Assembly: GCA_001584565.1 (NCBI GenBank) | Contig: LSFY01000001.1 | Coordinates: 544,001-608,000 of the forward strand | Direction of reading: 5' to 3' | DNA from: Alkalithermobacter thermoalcaliphilus JW-YL-7 = DSM 7308 | GTDB lineage: Bacteria; Bacillota; Clostridia; Peptostreptococcales; Peptostreptococcaceae | Length of the DNA: 64,000 bases | Part shown: positions 9,949 through 18,081 of the stretch, in pieces | Layout: the number at the start of each line of letters is the position of its first letter | How positions within the stretch are numbered: position 1 is the first letter of the stretch | Notes under the pieces: model-generated | The model's database searches: none | What the model saw: only the letters and a program-made list of their open reading frames with translations | What the model was told of the DNA's origin: nothing | Position numbers and translations under genes: made by a program

Positions 9949-9975
9949 ACATCAGCTTTTGCTGGTGTTTTTTTT
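9949..9975 (+). terminator. Prophage-supplied terminator for rnpB
   Basis: ACATCAGC and GCTGGTGT form a stem followed by eight T. It lies inside the prophage, so it replaces the native terminator now at 41684-41715. Confidence 0.85.
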
Positions 9976-9977
9976 GG

Positions 9978-10002
9978 CTTATTGGTTTACTTTTTGAAAA
10001 AG
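9978..10002 (+). repeat. Inner direct repeat, left copy
   Basis: 25 bases around TTGGTTTACTTTTTG match 41532-41556 at 23 of 25 positions. They lie just inside each att core and resemble the core itself (shared CTTAT...TTACT), so they are candidate integrase arm sites or an older attachment pair. Confidence 0.6.
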
Positions 10003-10134
10003 CTAATTAATAAAGCCAAGTGTGAATATATAATCTATAAACTATGTTCTGTATTAGTTACAACTTTTTAAGCCCATCGATGGTATTAATTTATATTCAT
10101 GATACCCTAAGGGGGAAAATAAATCAATATATTT

Positions 10135-11082
10135 CTACATAGCTTCTTGAAATAAATCTTCTATAATACTATTTACATCACTTAAATTCGAGTGGTTTAA
10201 GTGTGTGTAAATTTTTAATGTTCTTATATCTTTATGTCCTGTATAGCGTATTATTTTACTCTCTTCTATGTTTTTATTTATCAACTCCGTAATAAAACTA
10301 TGTCTAAAAGTATGGGCTGTGATTTTAAATCCCTTAATTTCTTCCATTTTAGACTCTTTTATCCACTTATTAACTGTACTTGTAAAAGCAGATACGGACA
10401 TCTTTCCACTTTCTCGAGTTTGAAATATGTATTCTCCCATTTGTGGTAATGTGTCCATGTAACCCTCTAATGCTTCTTTTACAGGGGATGGTAATGGCAG
10501 AATATCGGCATTACTTGTTTTTTCTCTGGTTATTCTAATGGTATTTTTATAAAAGTCTACATCTTCCCACTTTAACTCAAGAACTTCTGAGCGTCTACAA
10601 CCGAGATTTACAAGAATCTGAAATAATGCGTAATCTCTATATTTGTTTTTATTATTGCTATTTCTTATTGTGTCTAATATTACTTTTATTTCTCTCCTAC
10701 TTAATACTTCGGGTAAAGCATTTCTACAATCTATGCTTTGCTTTCTGTTTCCAAATTTATCTCCCTTGATAATATTCTTAATATTAAATTCTTCTTCTAA
10801 GAAATTATAAAAAGTCTTTAAACTGTTAAATCTTCTACTTACTGTAGTCCTTTTTGTTTCTCCACTTTCTACAAGGGAAAGCATATAATCCTTATACTGT
10901 CTAATTTCCACTAAAGTAATCTGATTTATATATCTTATTTTATTATTTAGATTATCTTTTAGAAAATTTCTAAAGAACTCTAAATCCCTTAAATAAGCCT
11001 CTGCTGTAGAGTTAGCTTTTCCCTCCCTATAAAGATACATTTTAAAGTTACTTTCTGCCTGTTTTATTGTTACATTTATCAT
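10135..11082 (-). CDS. Prophage tyrosine recombinase (integrase 1)
   Basis: About 315 residues: SAM-like N-terminal core-binding domain (about 5-95) and catalytic domain with R in NLGCRRSEVLEL, HTFRHSF (HxxR), and GHKDIRTLKIYTHL with the nucleophile Tyr. All catalytic residues are present. A frame-open ATG at 11106 has no ribosome site; AGGAAAGGG lies about 10 bases before the ATG at 11082, so I chose that. Next to attL, it is a candidate for the enzyme that chose rnpB. It is transcribed toward the att site from a promoter at 11235-11263. Confidence 0.9.
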   Translation of the reverse strand: MINVTIKQAESNFKMYLYREGKANSTAEAYLRDLEFFRNFLKDNLNNKIRYINQITLVEIRQYKDYMLSLVESGETKRTTVSRRFNSLKTFYNFLEEEFNIKNIIKGDKFGNRKQSIDCRNALPEVLSRREIKVILDTIRNSNNKNKYRDYALFQILVNLGCRRSEVLELKWEDVDFYKNTIRITREKTSNADILPLPSPVKEALEGYMDTLPQMGEYIFQTRESGKMSVSAFTSTVNKWIKESKMEEIKGFKITAHTFRHSFITELINKNIEESKIIRYTGHKDIRTLKIYTHLNHSNLSDVNSIIEDLFQEAM

Positions 11083-11234
11083 ATTACGATACCCTTTCCT
11101 GGACATCGGATTTCATTCTTATTTATTTTTTTATTTTTTTTTATGAATGTCCAGCCATAAATATCACGCTCCTCATATTTTTTTTCAATTTGTAGACTAT
11201 AAGCAATAAATAATTGATTATTGACTACTATGTT

Positions 11235-11263
11235 ATTATATAGAGTATTTTTGCTATAGTCAA
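11235..11263 (-). promoter_or_regulatory. Integrase 1 promoter
   Basis: On the minus strand TTGACT (11263-11258), 17 bases, TATAAT (11240-11235). This is a sigma-A-type promoter unlike the GTTATA promoters of the phage lytic genes. The 11107-11354 gap otherwise holds the terminator of the next gene and AT-rich sequence. Confidence 0.75.
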
Positions 11264-11332
11264 GTTGAATATTGCGTCAACATCAGTAATTCCAATGGAT
11301 TTAGGAAACTAACTCCATTGAAAATAAATAAT

Positions 11333-11354
11333 AAAAAAGCCCCTAAGGGCTTAA
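11333..11354 (-). terminator. Terminator of the zinc-ribbon gene
   Basis: AAGCCC and GGGCTT pair (11337-11352), followed on the minus strand by a T run. Confidence 0.8.
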
Positions 11355-11621
11355 TTATTTAACTATCCGTAAATATTTTTGATAGTGAACTGTACTACAA
11401 TTCTGACAAACTATATTATTATCTATCAATGCGTAATATACAAGCTCCTCCTTAGTAAACGCCTTCCCACAAGATTGACAATATTGAATAGTAGTCTGCT
11501 TAATAATTGTATAGACTTCCAGAGCCTCCTCTATAATTTCCTTAGCATATACATCTCCAACCATATCCAATCCTTCTAAAATCGAATATACAAGCTCCTG
11601 CTTATCCTCCTTTGTATACAT
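11355..11621 (-). CDS. Small zinc-ribbon protein
   Basis: 88 residues from the preferred start. The C-terminal half has CQSCGKAF and CQNC, two CxxC pairs 25 residues apart, a zinc-ribbon layout. The N-terminal half is helical and acidic. A longer frame opens at 11666 but lacks a ribosome site; AAGGGGG lies upstream of ATG 11621 (12-base spacing). It is the only early gene on the minus strand besides the integrase, and is divergent from the lytic genes, the position where a lysogeny regulator is usually found. No helix-turn-helix is visible; function unknown. Confidence 0.55.
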   Translation of the reverse strand: MYTKEDKQELVYSILEGLDMVGDVYAKEIIEEALEVYTIIKQTTIQYCQSCGKAFTKEELVYYALIDNNIVCQNCSTVHYQKYLRIVK

Positions 11622-11705
11622 AGCTATATTAGCCCCCTTCTTTATATTTTTCTTTATTTTATTCAAAAAAAAATTTAATATAAGACAATATAAAACACTT
11701 TTTTA

Positions 11706-11734
11706 GTTATAAAAAATTGACATCCTTATATAAT
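11706..11734 (+). promoter_or_regulatory. Phage-type promoter GTTATA-17-TATAAT
   Basis: GTTATA at 11706-11711 and TATAAT at 11729-11734, 17-base spacer. It reads into a 145-base stretch without a gene before the next such promoter; the stretch holds a GGAGGG/CCCTCC hairpin (about 11812-11834) and an AT hairpin with T8 near 11870, so a short RNA or leader may be made. Confidence 0.6.
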
Positions 11735-11878
11735 TATAATAGATACAAACCAATACTAAAAATAAAGCATCTTTCTCGATATTAGCCTCCTTAAATAATA
11801 TAGAGAGAACGGGGGAGGGGATTAGTTCCCTCCATTACATATTATTTAAAAAAAATATTATTTTTTTTCTTAATATTG

Positions 11879-11907
11879 GTTATATTTTTCAACCAACTAT
11901 CTATAAT
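11879..11907 (+). promoter_or_regulatory. Phage-type promoter of the replication genes
   Basis: GTTATA 11879-11884, 17 bases, TATAAT 11902-11907 within the shared ATCTATAATATAA block, 37 bases before the start at 11944. Confidence 0.75.
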
Positions 11908-11943
11908 ATAACAAATAATAAAAAATAAAGGAGGAGTAAAAAA

Positions 11944-12183
11944 ATGAACAAAATAATAACAAATAAAGAAATAAGTATAGGGGCAAGACTTTTATATCTA
12001 TACTTACAAAAAAATAAAGACAATGATAATAAGATAAAGGAAAAAGGAGTAAGACAAATCGCCCAAGAAATCGGAACAAGCTATCAATCAGTTATTCGTT
12101 ACTTAGGCGAACTTGAAGAACAAAATCTAATAAGTAGGACAACTATAGTAACAAATGCACCACAAATAATAGAACTCATATAA
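11944..12183 (+). CDS. Small winged-helix protein, early phage region
   Basis: 79 residues, essentially one winged helix-turn-helix: GARLLYLYLQKN, then KGVRQIAQEIGTSYQSVIRYLGELEEQNLI, matching the helix_turn_helix domain at the N terminus of phage replisome organisers and plasmid Rep proteins. The strong AAAGGAGGAG site and the GTTATA promoter mark it as the first gene of the early unit; the larger putative replication gene follows 26 bases later. It may be a DNA-binding replication accessory or a repressor. Confidence 0.68.
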   Translation: MNKIITNKEISIGARLLYLYLQKNKDNDNKIKEKGVRQIAQEIGTSYQSVIRYLGELEEQNLISRTTIVTNAPQIIELI

Positions 12184-12209
12184 AAAATAAAAACAAAGGA
12201 GGGAAATAA

Positions 12210-13574
12210 ATGAGATTTGAAACACTAAAAGATTTAGATATAATAGAAGATTGCGAAACAATCCTCGAATATGAAGCAGTATTCTATATGATAAGAAAAG
12301 AAAGAAATAAAAGTACAAGAGAAAACCAAACCCTTGAAGATGTATACAAATATATGGACAAGCACAGAATAGCAGAGCTAAGAGAGGAAATAAATAAGGA
12401 AATAAAAACAAAGAAACTAAAAATTGAAAGAATGGAAAATAAGAAAAAAAGAGAGAAAGAACAAGCAGAATACTTACAAAAGATAAAGGAAATAAAAGAA
12501 GATAGAGAAAAAAGAGATATAACCCAAATAATAAAAGAAAAAGCCCTTTCTTGGGGAGAAAATGGGCTTTTAAAGGAAAGATTTGAAGTAAAAAGAACAT
12601 TCTCTTATATTAATATTATAACACAAAATACAAACAATATAAGACTTTTTTCCAATAAAATGGCTATAAATCACATAAGAAGAAATAATTACTTTAAATA
12701 CGAAATCGGTAAAGAATTTGAATGTGAACTAATAGAGAATAACATCGCTTGGATTAGCCAAGATGAAACAAGCGAAGTAATAAGATACTTTACAAAAAAT
12801 AAAGAAACTGGAGAATTTGCTTATTTTGATTTAATAGACTTAATACAGATAGAACTTGGTTGTAATTTCTTGTATGCACTTAGGGAAGCAATGGAAGCCC
12901 TTAATATAAAAACAGAAGAGGAGGAGCATAGAAACATGAATGTAAGAAAATATGTAAACAATATAGAAATAATAGAGGGTATAGATTTTAGATTTATGCT
13001 ACAGTATCCAAATTTATACAAGCTTATAGGCAAACACTTCTATATTTTAGAAAAAATGAACACTATTGGAATAGGAAATATAAGAACAAAAGTAGAAAGT
13101 TTAGGGAATGATGCAGTTTTTTTTAGTAGTTACCAATATATCGCTGATTTTTTAAATATAAAAAGCAAGACCACAGTAGCTAACGCTATAAATATGTTTG
13201 CTTTATTGGGACTTATTACAAAAGTGGAAAACAGCAATATACCAAGTGAAATGATGGATAGAGCAAAGAAAGAGGCAAAGGCAAGAGGATGGAAGAATTT
13301 GATTACATTTTTTACTATTCCACTATATACGGAAAGAATACTAAGAGATGCTGAGGCTATGGCAGGGAGAATAATAGAAAACAAAATAACAATAAGTAAT
13401 ATATCTATAAAAAGAGTAGAGGATGCCTTTGGAGAAGAAATAGCAGAAAGAGTATATGGAAATACTAAAAAGAATACAGAAAAGATAATAGAGATAAAGA
13501 ATTATAAGAAAAATGGAGAAGAACAAATGCTAAAAAGTTTTAATGAGTTTTGCGAATTTGATAGATTATATTAA
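12210..13574 (+). CDS. Putative phage replication protein
   Basis: 454 residues, not firmly recognised. Residues about 55-115 form a highly charged coiled coil. Around 185-232, IRYFTKNKETG...FDLIDLIQIELGCNFLYALREAMEAL resembles the end of the CHC2 primase zinc domain (the dvidF...sf.eAl pattern), but the metal-binding cysteines are absent. Around 305-340 a winged helix is likely (YQYIADFLNIKSKTTVANAINMF). Its place behind a small wHTH gene, at the start of the lytic region, fits replication initiation. No helicase or polymerase motif is present. Border repeat A follows directly. Confidence 0.45.
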   Translation: MRFETLKDLDIIEDCETILEYEAVFYMIRKERNKSTRENQTLEDVYKYMDKHRIAELREEINKEIKTKKLKIERMENKKKREKEQAEYLQKIKEIKEDREKRDITQIIKEKALSWGENGLLKERFEVKRTFSYINIITQNTNNIRLFSNKMAINHIRRNNYFKYEIGKEFECELIENNIAWISQDETSEVIRYFTKNKETGEFAYFDLIDLIQIELGCNFLYALREAMEALNIKTEEEEHRNMNVRKYVNNIEIIEGIDFRFMLQYPNLYKLIGKHFYILEKMNTIGIGNIRTKVESLGNDAVFFSSYQYIADFLNIKSKTTVANAINMFALLGLITKVENSNIPSEMMDRAKKEAKARGWKNLITFFTIPLYTERILRDAEAMAGRIIENKITISNISIKRVEDAFGEEIAERVYGNTKKNTEKIIEIKNYKKNGEEQMLKSFNEFCEFDRLY

Positions 13575-13629
13575 GAACAAGGAGCTAAAGGGATTTAGCT
13601 TCTTTTCTGTTTTTGTAGAATATATAAAG

Positions 13630-14040
13630 GATTGTTAAAAATGTAAATTATATTTTACCAAAATAATGAACAATACACCATGTATAACGAAAAAAAATGT
13701 GTATTGATTTTATAAAGAATAATTTTAAGTAAATATATTACCATTTAATTTAGTATTTTTATTTTCTTTAGTATTGCTATTAATATAGATAATACGGGCT
13801 TAATTGCCCTAAGGCTTCGCATATTTGCTTTTTGAATATATATTTTTACTTTTTTATTTTTTTTAATTTTAATGAAAATCATTCTTTAATTTTAAAAACT
13901 TTAATAATCTTTGATTATTTTAAAATAAATATAACAACACAACTACAAGCCAATAACAATATATCCCTCTCCCCTTAGGGAGATATAAGCAACAATATTT
14001 AATAAAATAGCATCTAAATCCTTATAGACTGTAGATATGT
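13630..14040 (+). repeat. Module-border repeat, copy A
   Basis: First of four copies. Conserved blocks in order: GAACAATACACCATGTATAA (about 13668-13687), the 28-base core with GGGCTTAATTGCCC (13794-13821), AATGAAAATCATTCTTTA (about 13871), a CCCTTAGGG hairpin (about 13972), and CTTATAGACT near 14021. The gap 13575-14311 holds no gene. Confidence 0.85.
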
Positions 14041-14244
14041 ATATATAAAGTATAAATAATATATATAAGTAAAGACCAAACAAAAGAGCTGTAACCCTTA
14101 AAAAATATAAAATATATATACATTATGTATACATTGTTCATACATTTTTAATAAAAAAAAACTAAAAAACAGTAATCTAACTTATTTATATATATACTTT
14201 ATTTATATATTTTTCATATAAATATAAATTATTTTTTTTAAATA
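14041..14244. other. Extremely AT-rich stretch, possible origin
   Basis: Nearly all A/T, with short self-complementary runs (TATATATA, ATACATTATGTATAC) and no ORF. It follows border repeat A and the putative replication gene. An origin of phage replication is possible; iterons were not evident. Confidence 0.3.
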
Positions 14245-14273
14245 GTTATATTATAGCCTGAACTATCTATAAT
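14245..14273 (+). promoter_or_regulatory. Phage-type promoter GTTATA-17-TATAAT
   Basis: GTTATA 14245-14250, TATAAT 14268-14273 in the shared ATCTATAATATAA block, 39 bases before gene 14312. Confidence 0.75.
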
Positions 14274-14311
14274 ATAAAAAAATCAATTAAACAACTAAGG
14301 AGGAATAAAAA

Positions 14312-14683
14312 ATGAGTAAATTTGAAGAACTAACAGGAATAAAAGTATCTAACATTTGGAAGAACCAGACCAACTTAAAGAAAACTTATAAAGCTCTTCC
14401 CACTATAGAACGACTAATGAAAGAAGGGGAAACAGACCAAGAACTAAATGAAATATACAAAGAGTTAACAACCAATCTAAAGCATCTTATAGAAAGAGAT
14501 ATAAAAGAAGCATTTATTTTTCTTTATATAGTAGTATACGGAAATAGTTGCTCTGATATATATATGTGTTACGGAAAAAATTTAGGAGTAGATACACCAC
14601 AAGAGCTTAGAGATATAGCAACAGAAACATTAAAACTGATGATTATGTGTAAAAAAGATGGAATTTATTTGAACGAAATATAA
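14312..14683 (+). CDS. Hypothetical phage protein, 123 aa
   Basis: Not recognised. Helical and mixed in charge, with a cysteine-containing central segment (YGNSCSDIYMCYG). It begins after AAGGAGGAATAAAAA and its own GTTATA promoter. The gene heads the second module, between border repeats A and B. Confidence 0.6.
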   Translation: MSKFEELTGIKVSNIWKNQTNLKKTYKALPTIERLMKEGETDQELNEIYKELTTNLKHLIERDIKEAFIFLYIVVYGNSCSDIYMCYGKNLGVDTPQELRDIATETLKLMIMCKKDGIYLNEI

Positions 14684-14724
14684 AAAAGAAAAAAAACTAA
14701 AAAGATGAAAGGAGGAAGAAAAAA

Positions 14725-15093
14725 ATGAGAATAATTGATAATATACAATACTATACAACAACCGATGTAGCAAAAGAAGTAGGAAAGAGCCAACAAACCA
14801 TTTGGCTTTGGGACAAGTATTCTAACGAGCTTGAAGCCCGTAACGAACCCAGACTAATACCCGTTCCTCTATGGCATAATAATAGTAGATACTACACAGC
14901 AGAGCAAGTAGAGGAGATAAAGGAGTTCTCAAACAACATAAAAAGAGGAGACTTAGCAAGATTTAATAGGGAGAAATGGGGAAAAAGAGGAAAAGAAATA
15001 AAAAAGAGGATGGCAGAAAAGAATAAGATAAAGGATGTAGATAAATGGAGGCAAGAAAATAGATTTAAAATGTTAAAAGAGGGCTTAATATAG
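14725..15093 (+). CDS. MerR-like DNA-binding phage protein
   Basis: 122 residues. TTTDVAKEVGKSQQTIWLWDKYS is a MerR-type helix-turn-helix and RYYTAEQVEEIKEF its wing and following helix (about residues 10-70). The rest is a basic helical tail rich in K, R and W (REKWGKRGKEIKKRMAEKN). It lies 41 bases after the previous gene and shares its promoter. A transcription regulator or DNA-architectural protein is likely; no effector domain is present. Confidence 0.65.
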   Translation: MRIIDNIQYYTTTDVAKEVGKSQQTIWLWDKYSNELEARNEPRLIPVPLWHNNSRYYTAEQVEEIKEFSNNIKRGDLARFNREKWGKRGKEIKKRMAEKNKIKDVDKWRQENRFKMLKEGLI

Positions 15094-15278
15094 CCTTCTT
15101 TTTTTGCAGAAAAATAAAAAGAAAGATTTTGATTACCATTTAAAAAATTAAAGGGAATTATATTACATAGATAAACGCCCTCCCATTAGGGAGGATTTTA
15201 ATAATGTTGTCTACATAACTTTATTAAAAAGTATAAAACAATATAGAACAAATATTTTATATATTTTTTTATATTTTG

Positions 15279-15307
15279 GTTATAAAATTAGACCACCAAT
15301 CTATAAT
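15279..15307 (+). promoter_or_regulatory. Phage-type promoter GTTATA-17-TATAAT
   Basis: GTTATA 15279-15284, TATAAT 15302-15307, 41 bases before gene 15348. The upstream gap from 15094 also holds a CCTCCCATTAGGGAGG hairpin (about 15180) and no gene. Confidence 0.75.
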
Positions 15308-15347
15308 ATAACAAAAATAAAAAAAGAAATAAGGAGGAATAAGAAAA

Positions 15348-16466
15348 ATGAATAAACAATTAATTATAAATATTCTAAATAAGAAAGATGTAGAAATAAA
15401 TGAAAATATATTTTTAAAAATACGAGATAGAGCAATCTTCGAAGGAAAAAATTTAAGAAAGGAATTAGATATTTTTGTAAGAAAATACACAGATGAAAAA
15501 ATTGATTTTAAAGAGGATAGAAGCTTGAAATACTTTGTAAATAATATATACTTTAAACAAAACAAACTAAGTAGAGTAAGCAGGAAGGCAATAGAAGATA
15601 TAGCAGAAGAAACAGGAGAGCAAGTGTTCCACGCTATTAATAGATATAGAGAACTCGCAAATAAAGTGGACAGGCTTAACAAATTAGGGAAAGTAATAAA
15701 AAAAGTAGAATATGAAAGCTATGGAAAGAAAAAGACAAAACCAGTTGTAAAACTTTCTTTTGACTATAATAGTGGAGGATATATCTATAACACCGACCAA
15801 CTCCTTAAATTTTCTCGAGAAGAAACCATGTTAATATTTGATTGCCACTCCATTCAGATGGGAAGTGCCGAGGAAGTAATGGAAGTAATAACAGACATAA
15901 AAAAATATGGATATACTTTTATATTTGCTATAGGAAATACAGTGTACTACCAAGTAGATGCATTCGATATAAACGGACAGTTTGAAAGAAAATATAAACA
16001 ATACAGTAAGAAATTATATCTCGCAGAAAGTGAATTTGAAGAACAAGAAACGGAGGAATATAAAGAGGAACAATATAAAAAATATATAAAAAGTAAAAAC
16101 TTTTTCAAAATAGATAAAAATATAGAAGAATTTATAGAAGAATACAGCGAAATAATAGATTATTTTATAGAAGAAAATAAGTTATATTTTGTTATAAAAG
16201 ACCATATTTGTCCCGTACTATACACAGAAGAAGAACAGATTAAAATAGCTAAACTAATAAAAAAATGTTTAGCTGAATTAGATAGTATTGGAGCAAATAA
16301 TAATAAGATTATTGAAGAAATAGATAAGCATTCTTTCTCATTTGCCCTAATTCCACAAGAAATAGAAAATAATATAACTAAACAAATAAAAGAAGTTGGA
16401 GCAATTAAAGATAAATGGAATAATTTCTTTAATTACTTAAATCAAAAAACACTTCAAACGACATAA
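15348..16466 (+). CDS. Hypothetical phage protein, 372 aa
   Basis: Not recognised. Three parts can be seen: a basic N-terminal helical region (1-115), a middle region with beta-strand character (about 125-215: KPVVKLSFDYNSGGYIYNTD, TFIFAIGNTVYYQVDAF), and an acidic, helical C-terminal half rich in E, K and Y. Own GTTATA promoter and terminator make it monocistronic. The size and place beside a Holliday-junction resolvase suggest DNA metabolism, but this is position-based only. Confidence 0.55.
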   Translation: MNKQLIINILNKKDVEINENIFLKIRDRAIFEGKNLRKELDIFVRKYTDEKIDFKEDRSLKYFVNNIYFKQNKLSRVSRKAIEDIAEETGEQVFHAINRYRELANKVDRLNKLGKVIKKVEYESYGKKKTKPVVKLSFDYNSGGYIYNTDQLLKFSREETMLIFDCHSIQMGSAEEVMEVITDIKKYGYTFIFAIGNTVYYQVDAFDINGQFERKYKQYSKKLYLAESEFEEQETEEYKEEQYKKYIKSKNFFKIDKNIEEFIEEYSEIIDYFIEENKLYFVIKDHICPVLYTEEEQIKIAKLIKKCLAELDSIGANNNKIIEEIDKHSFSFALIPQEIENNITKQIKEVGAIKDKWNNFFNYLNQKTLQTT

Positions 16467-16489
16467 GCCCTTAAGGGCTTTTTTTTTTT
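16463..16489 (+). terminator. Terminator of gene 15348
   Basis: AAGCCC TTAA GGGCTT stem followed by nine T. Confidence 0.88.
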
Positions 16490-16510
16490 ACTTTATTAAA
16501 CATCATTAGA

Positions 16511-16539
16511 GTTATAAATATAACTCTATTATCTATAAT
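16511..16539 (+). promoter_or_regulatory. Phage-type promoter of the RecU-like gene
   Basis: GTTATA 16511-16516, TATAAT 16534-16539, spacer 17. Confidence 0.75.
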
Positions 16540-16577
16540 ATAAAGATTTAAATAAAGAGCAAAGGAGGAGGAGAGAA

Positions 16578-17063
16578 CTGAAGAACGAAGGAAAGAAATT
16601 CGAAGAAGATTTTATAAAGAGCTTCCCATTAAATGTATTTACTTATCGCTTCCGAAATAGTGCAGGAGCGTGGGGAGGCGATAAAGATAGTAATAAAACA
16701 AGATTTACGGCAAACAATATTTGCGATTTTATGTGCCATAATCCTTATAGTAAAGAAACTATACTGATGGAGTTAAAATCTACAAAACAGAAGAGTTTAC
16801 CCCTAAGTAATATAAAGAATAACCAATTAGTAGGGCTATGTAATGCCTCCACATACGAAGGAGTAAAAGCTTATTTTATAATAAATTTTAGAGAAGTAGA
16901 GGAAACTTATGCCATAGAAGCAGAAAAGATTAAGGACTTTATAGAAAATACAGATAGAAAAAGTATTCCTATTAAATGGTGTAGAGAAAACGGGATACTT
17001 ATAGAGCAAGAGAAGAAAAAAAGTAGATATAGATATAATGTAGATAGTTTTTTACTAAATTAA
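16578..17063 (+). CDS. recU: RecU-type Holliday-junction resolvase with a CTG start
   Basis: 161 residues; resolves four-way junctions in the RecU family. The opening KNEGKKFEEDF, the YRFRNSAGAWGG stretch, NNICDFM (catalytic Asp), MELKSTKQKSLPL (ELK catalytic triad) and NNQLVGL match RecU. The conserved N terminus lies upstream of the first ATG (16731): the frame is open back through 16578, where CTG follows AAAGGAGGAGGAG by a normal spacing, and no ATG, GTG or TTG lies between. A start at 16731 would delete the first catalytic region, so CTG is the best start. GTTATA promoter 39 bases upstream. Confidence 0.82.
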   Translation: MKNEGKKFEEDFIKSFPLNVFTYRFRNSAGAWGGDKDSNKTRFTANNICDFMCHNPYSKETILMELKSTKQKSLPLSNIKNNQLVGLCNASTYEGVKAYFIINFREVEETYAIEAEKIKDFIENTDRKSIPIKWCRENGILIEQEKKKSRYRYNVDSFLLN

Positions 17064-17191
17064 TAGGGGGTAGAACCGTTTTAGTATTGCAACAATTAAA
17101 AAAGTTTGATAATATATTTTTACGCTATATATCTTATTTTTTTATGTTTTTATTTAAAAATTTTATACAGATTTCCCAAAACATTAGAAGC

Positions 17192-17215
17192 CGAGACAGT
17201 GGCTTCTTTTGTGCT
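17192..17215 (+). terminator. Terminator downstream of the RecU-like gene
   Basis: GAAGCC and GGCTTC pair around GAGACAGT, followed by TTTT. The gap 17064-17276 holds no gene otherwise. Confidence 0.65.
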
Positions 17216-17276
17216 TTTATAAGGCTAATAAAGTTAGGAAGTTAATAACATTAAAATAAAAGGAGGGTATAAAAAA

Positions 17277-17393
17277 ATGAGAGAAGAATTAATAGAAAAA
17301 CTAAAAAAAATAATAAAAAATATGGATGAAGATACAATTAAGGAAGTCCTAAATTACGCTAAATATCTAATTGTTAAAGATAAAAATAAATAA
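17277..17393 (+). CDS. Small phage peptide, 38 aa
   Basis: Frame MREELIEKLKKIIKNMDEDT continuing to VKDKNK, preceded by AAAGGAGGG at good spacing. It is an amphipathic helix-helix peptide that resembles the short helical C-terminal segments of small phage and SinR-type regulators. Function unknown. Confidence 0.6.
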   Translation: MREELIEKLKKIIKNMDEDTIKEVLNYAKYLIVKDKNK

Positions 17394-17411
17394 AAAAAAC
17401 ATTAATTTTTA

Positions 17412-17440
17412 GTTATATTATAGGGCTACTAATCTATAAT
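17412..17440 (+). promoter_or_regulatory. Phage-type promoter GTTATA-17-TATAAT
   Basis: GTTATA 17412-17417, TATAAT 17435-17440, ahead of gene 17486. Confidence 0.75.
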
Positions 17441-17485
17441 ATAAAAAGTCAAAAAAATAAGAAAATCAAAGGAGGAAATAAAAAA

Positions 17486-17872
17486 ATGAGAAAAATAAAA
17501 ATGAAAAATTTAGATGAAAAAGTATTAACAAAAGAGGATTTATTAAATAAGCTAAATGAAGCTAATTTATATGAAATAGCAGAAGAAATGTATAATACTT
17601 ATGTTTATGCTTCTATTGGAGCAGTAGCAGAAATAGATGTAAGAACTGGGAAAATTATTGTAGATAAAGATGAATATATAACAGATGTAGATATGTATTA
17701 TATTCCCATATGTCATCTGAATTGTACTACGGAACTTCCAGACTTAGAAATAGAAGATAATTATAGGGAACTTACAGAAGAAGAAAAAAAAGAACAAGAA
17801 GAAATGAGAATAGAAGCGATTGTAGCGATGTTTCATACAGATAATATTGATGAATTTTATAAAGAATACTAA
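17486..17872 (+). CDS. Hypothetical acidic phage protein, 128 aa
   Basis: Not recognised. After a basic start (MRKIKMKNLDEKVL) the protein is strongly acidic, with a helical opening (KEDLLNKLNEANLYEIAEEM), a beta-like core (IGAVAEIDVRTGKIIVDKDE) and a charged C-terminal helix. Negative charge of this kind is seen in DNA-mimic and anti-restriction proteins, but no family was identified. It has its own promoter and terminators. Confidence 0.55.
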   Translation: MRKIKMKNLDEKVLTKEDLLNKLNEANLYEIAEEMYNTYVYASIGAVAEIDVRTGKIIVDKDEYITDVDMYYIPICHLNCTTELPDLEIEDNYRELTEEEKKEQEEMRIEAIVAMFHTDNIDEFYKEY

Positions 17873-17877
17873 TCACA

Positions 17878-17897
17878 AGCCCCATATGGGGCTTTAT
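17878..17897 (+). terminator. Hairpin after gene 17486
   Basis: AAGCCCCATATGGGGCTT palindrome with a weak T tail. Confidence 0.7.
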
Positions 17898-17930
17898 ATA
17901 TATAAGGAGATTAAGTCATATAGCAATCTC

Positions 17931-17955
17931 AAAGCCCCCTAAATGGCTTTTTTTA
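17931..17955 (+). terminator. Second terminator after gene 17486
   Basis: AAAGCC and GGCTTT pair around CCCTAAAT, followed by TTTTT; tandem with the hairpin at 17878. Confidence 0.7.
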
Positions 17956-17990
17956 TTTCAAAAAATAATAAAAAAATATTTTATAAAAAT

Positions 17991-18019
17991 GGAATATATT
18001 ATAGGGGCGTATCTATAAT
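17991..18019 (+). promoter_or_regulatory. Degenerate phage-type promoter
   Basis: GGAATA at the -35 position, 17 bases, TATAAT 18014-18019 in ATCTATAATATAA. The -10 block is perfect but the -35 has lost the first TT of GTTATA. Confidence 0.6.
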
Positions 18020-18081
18020 ATAACAAACAGACAAGAAAAAAGGAGTTATAAAAAATAACAAATAATAGGAGGAATAAAAAA

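Noticed and set aside
12127-12600. 157-codon minus-strand ORF rich in L, F and Y
   Set aside because: It is the mirror of the purine-rich coiled-coil coding region of 12210; no ribosome site. The same holds for the minus-strand frames at 24559-25059 opposite the scaffold gene.
15094-15347. Possible fifth border repeat
   Set aside because: GATTTTGATTA and a CCTCCC/GGGAGG hairpin recall two blocks, but their order differs and the 28-base core is absent.
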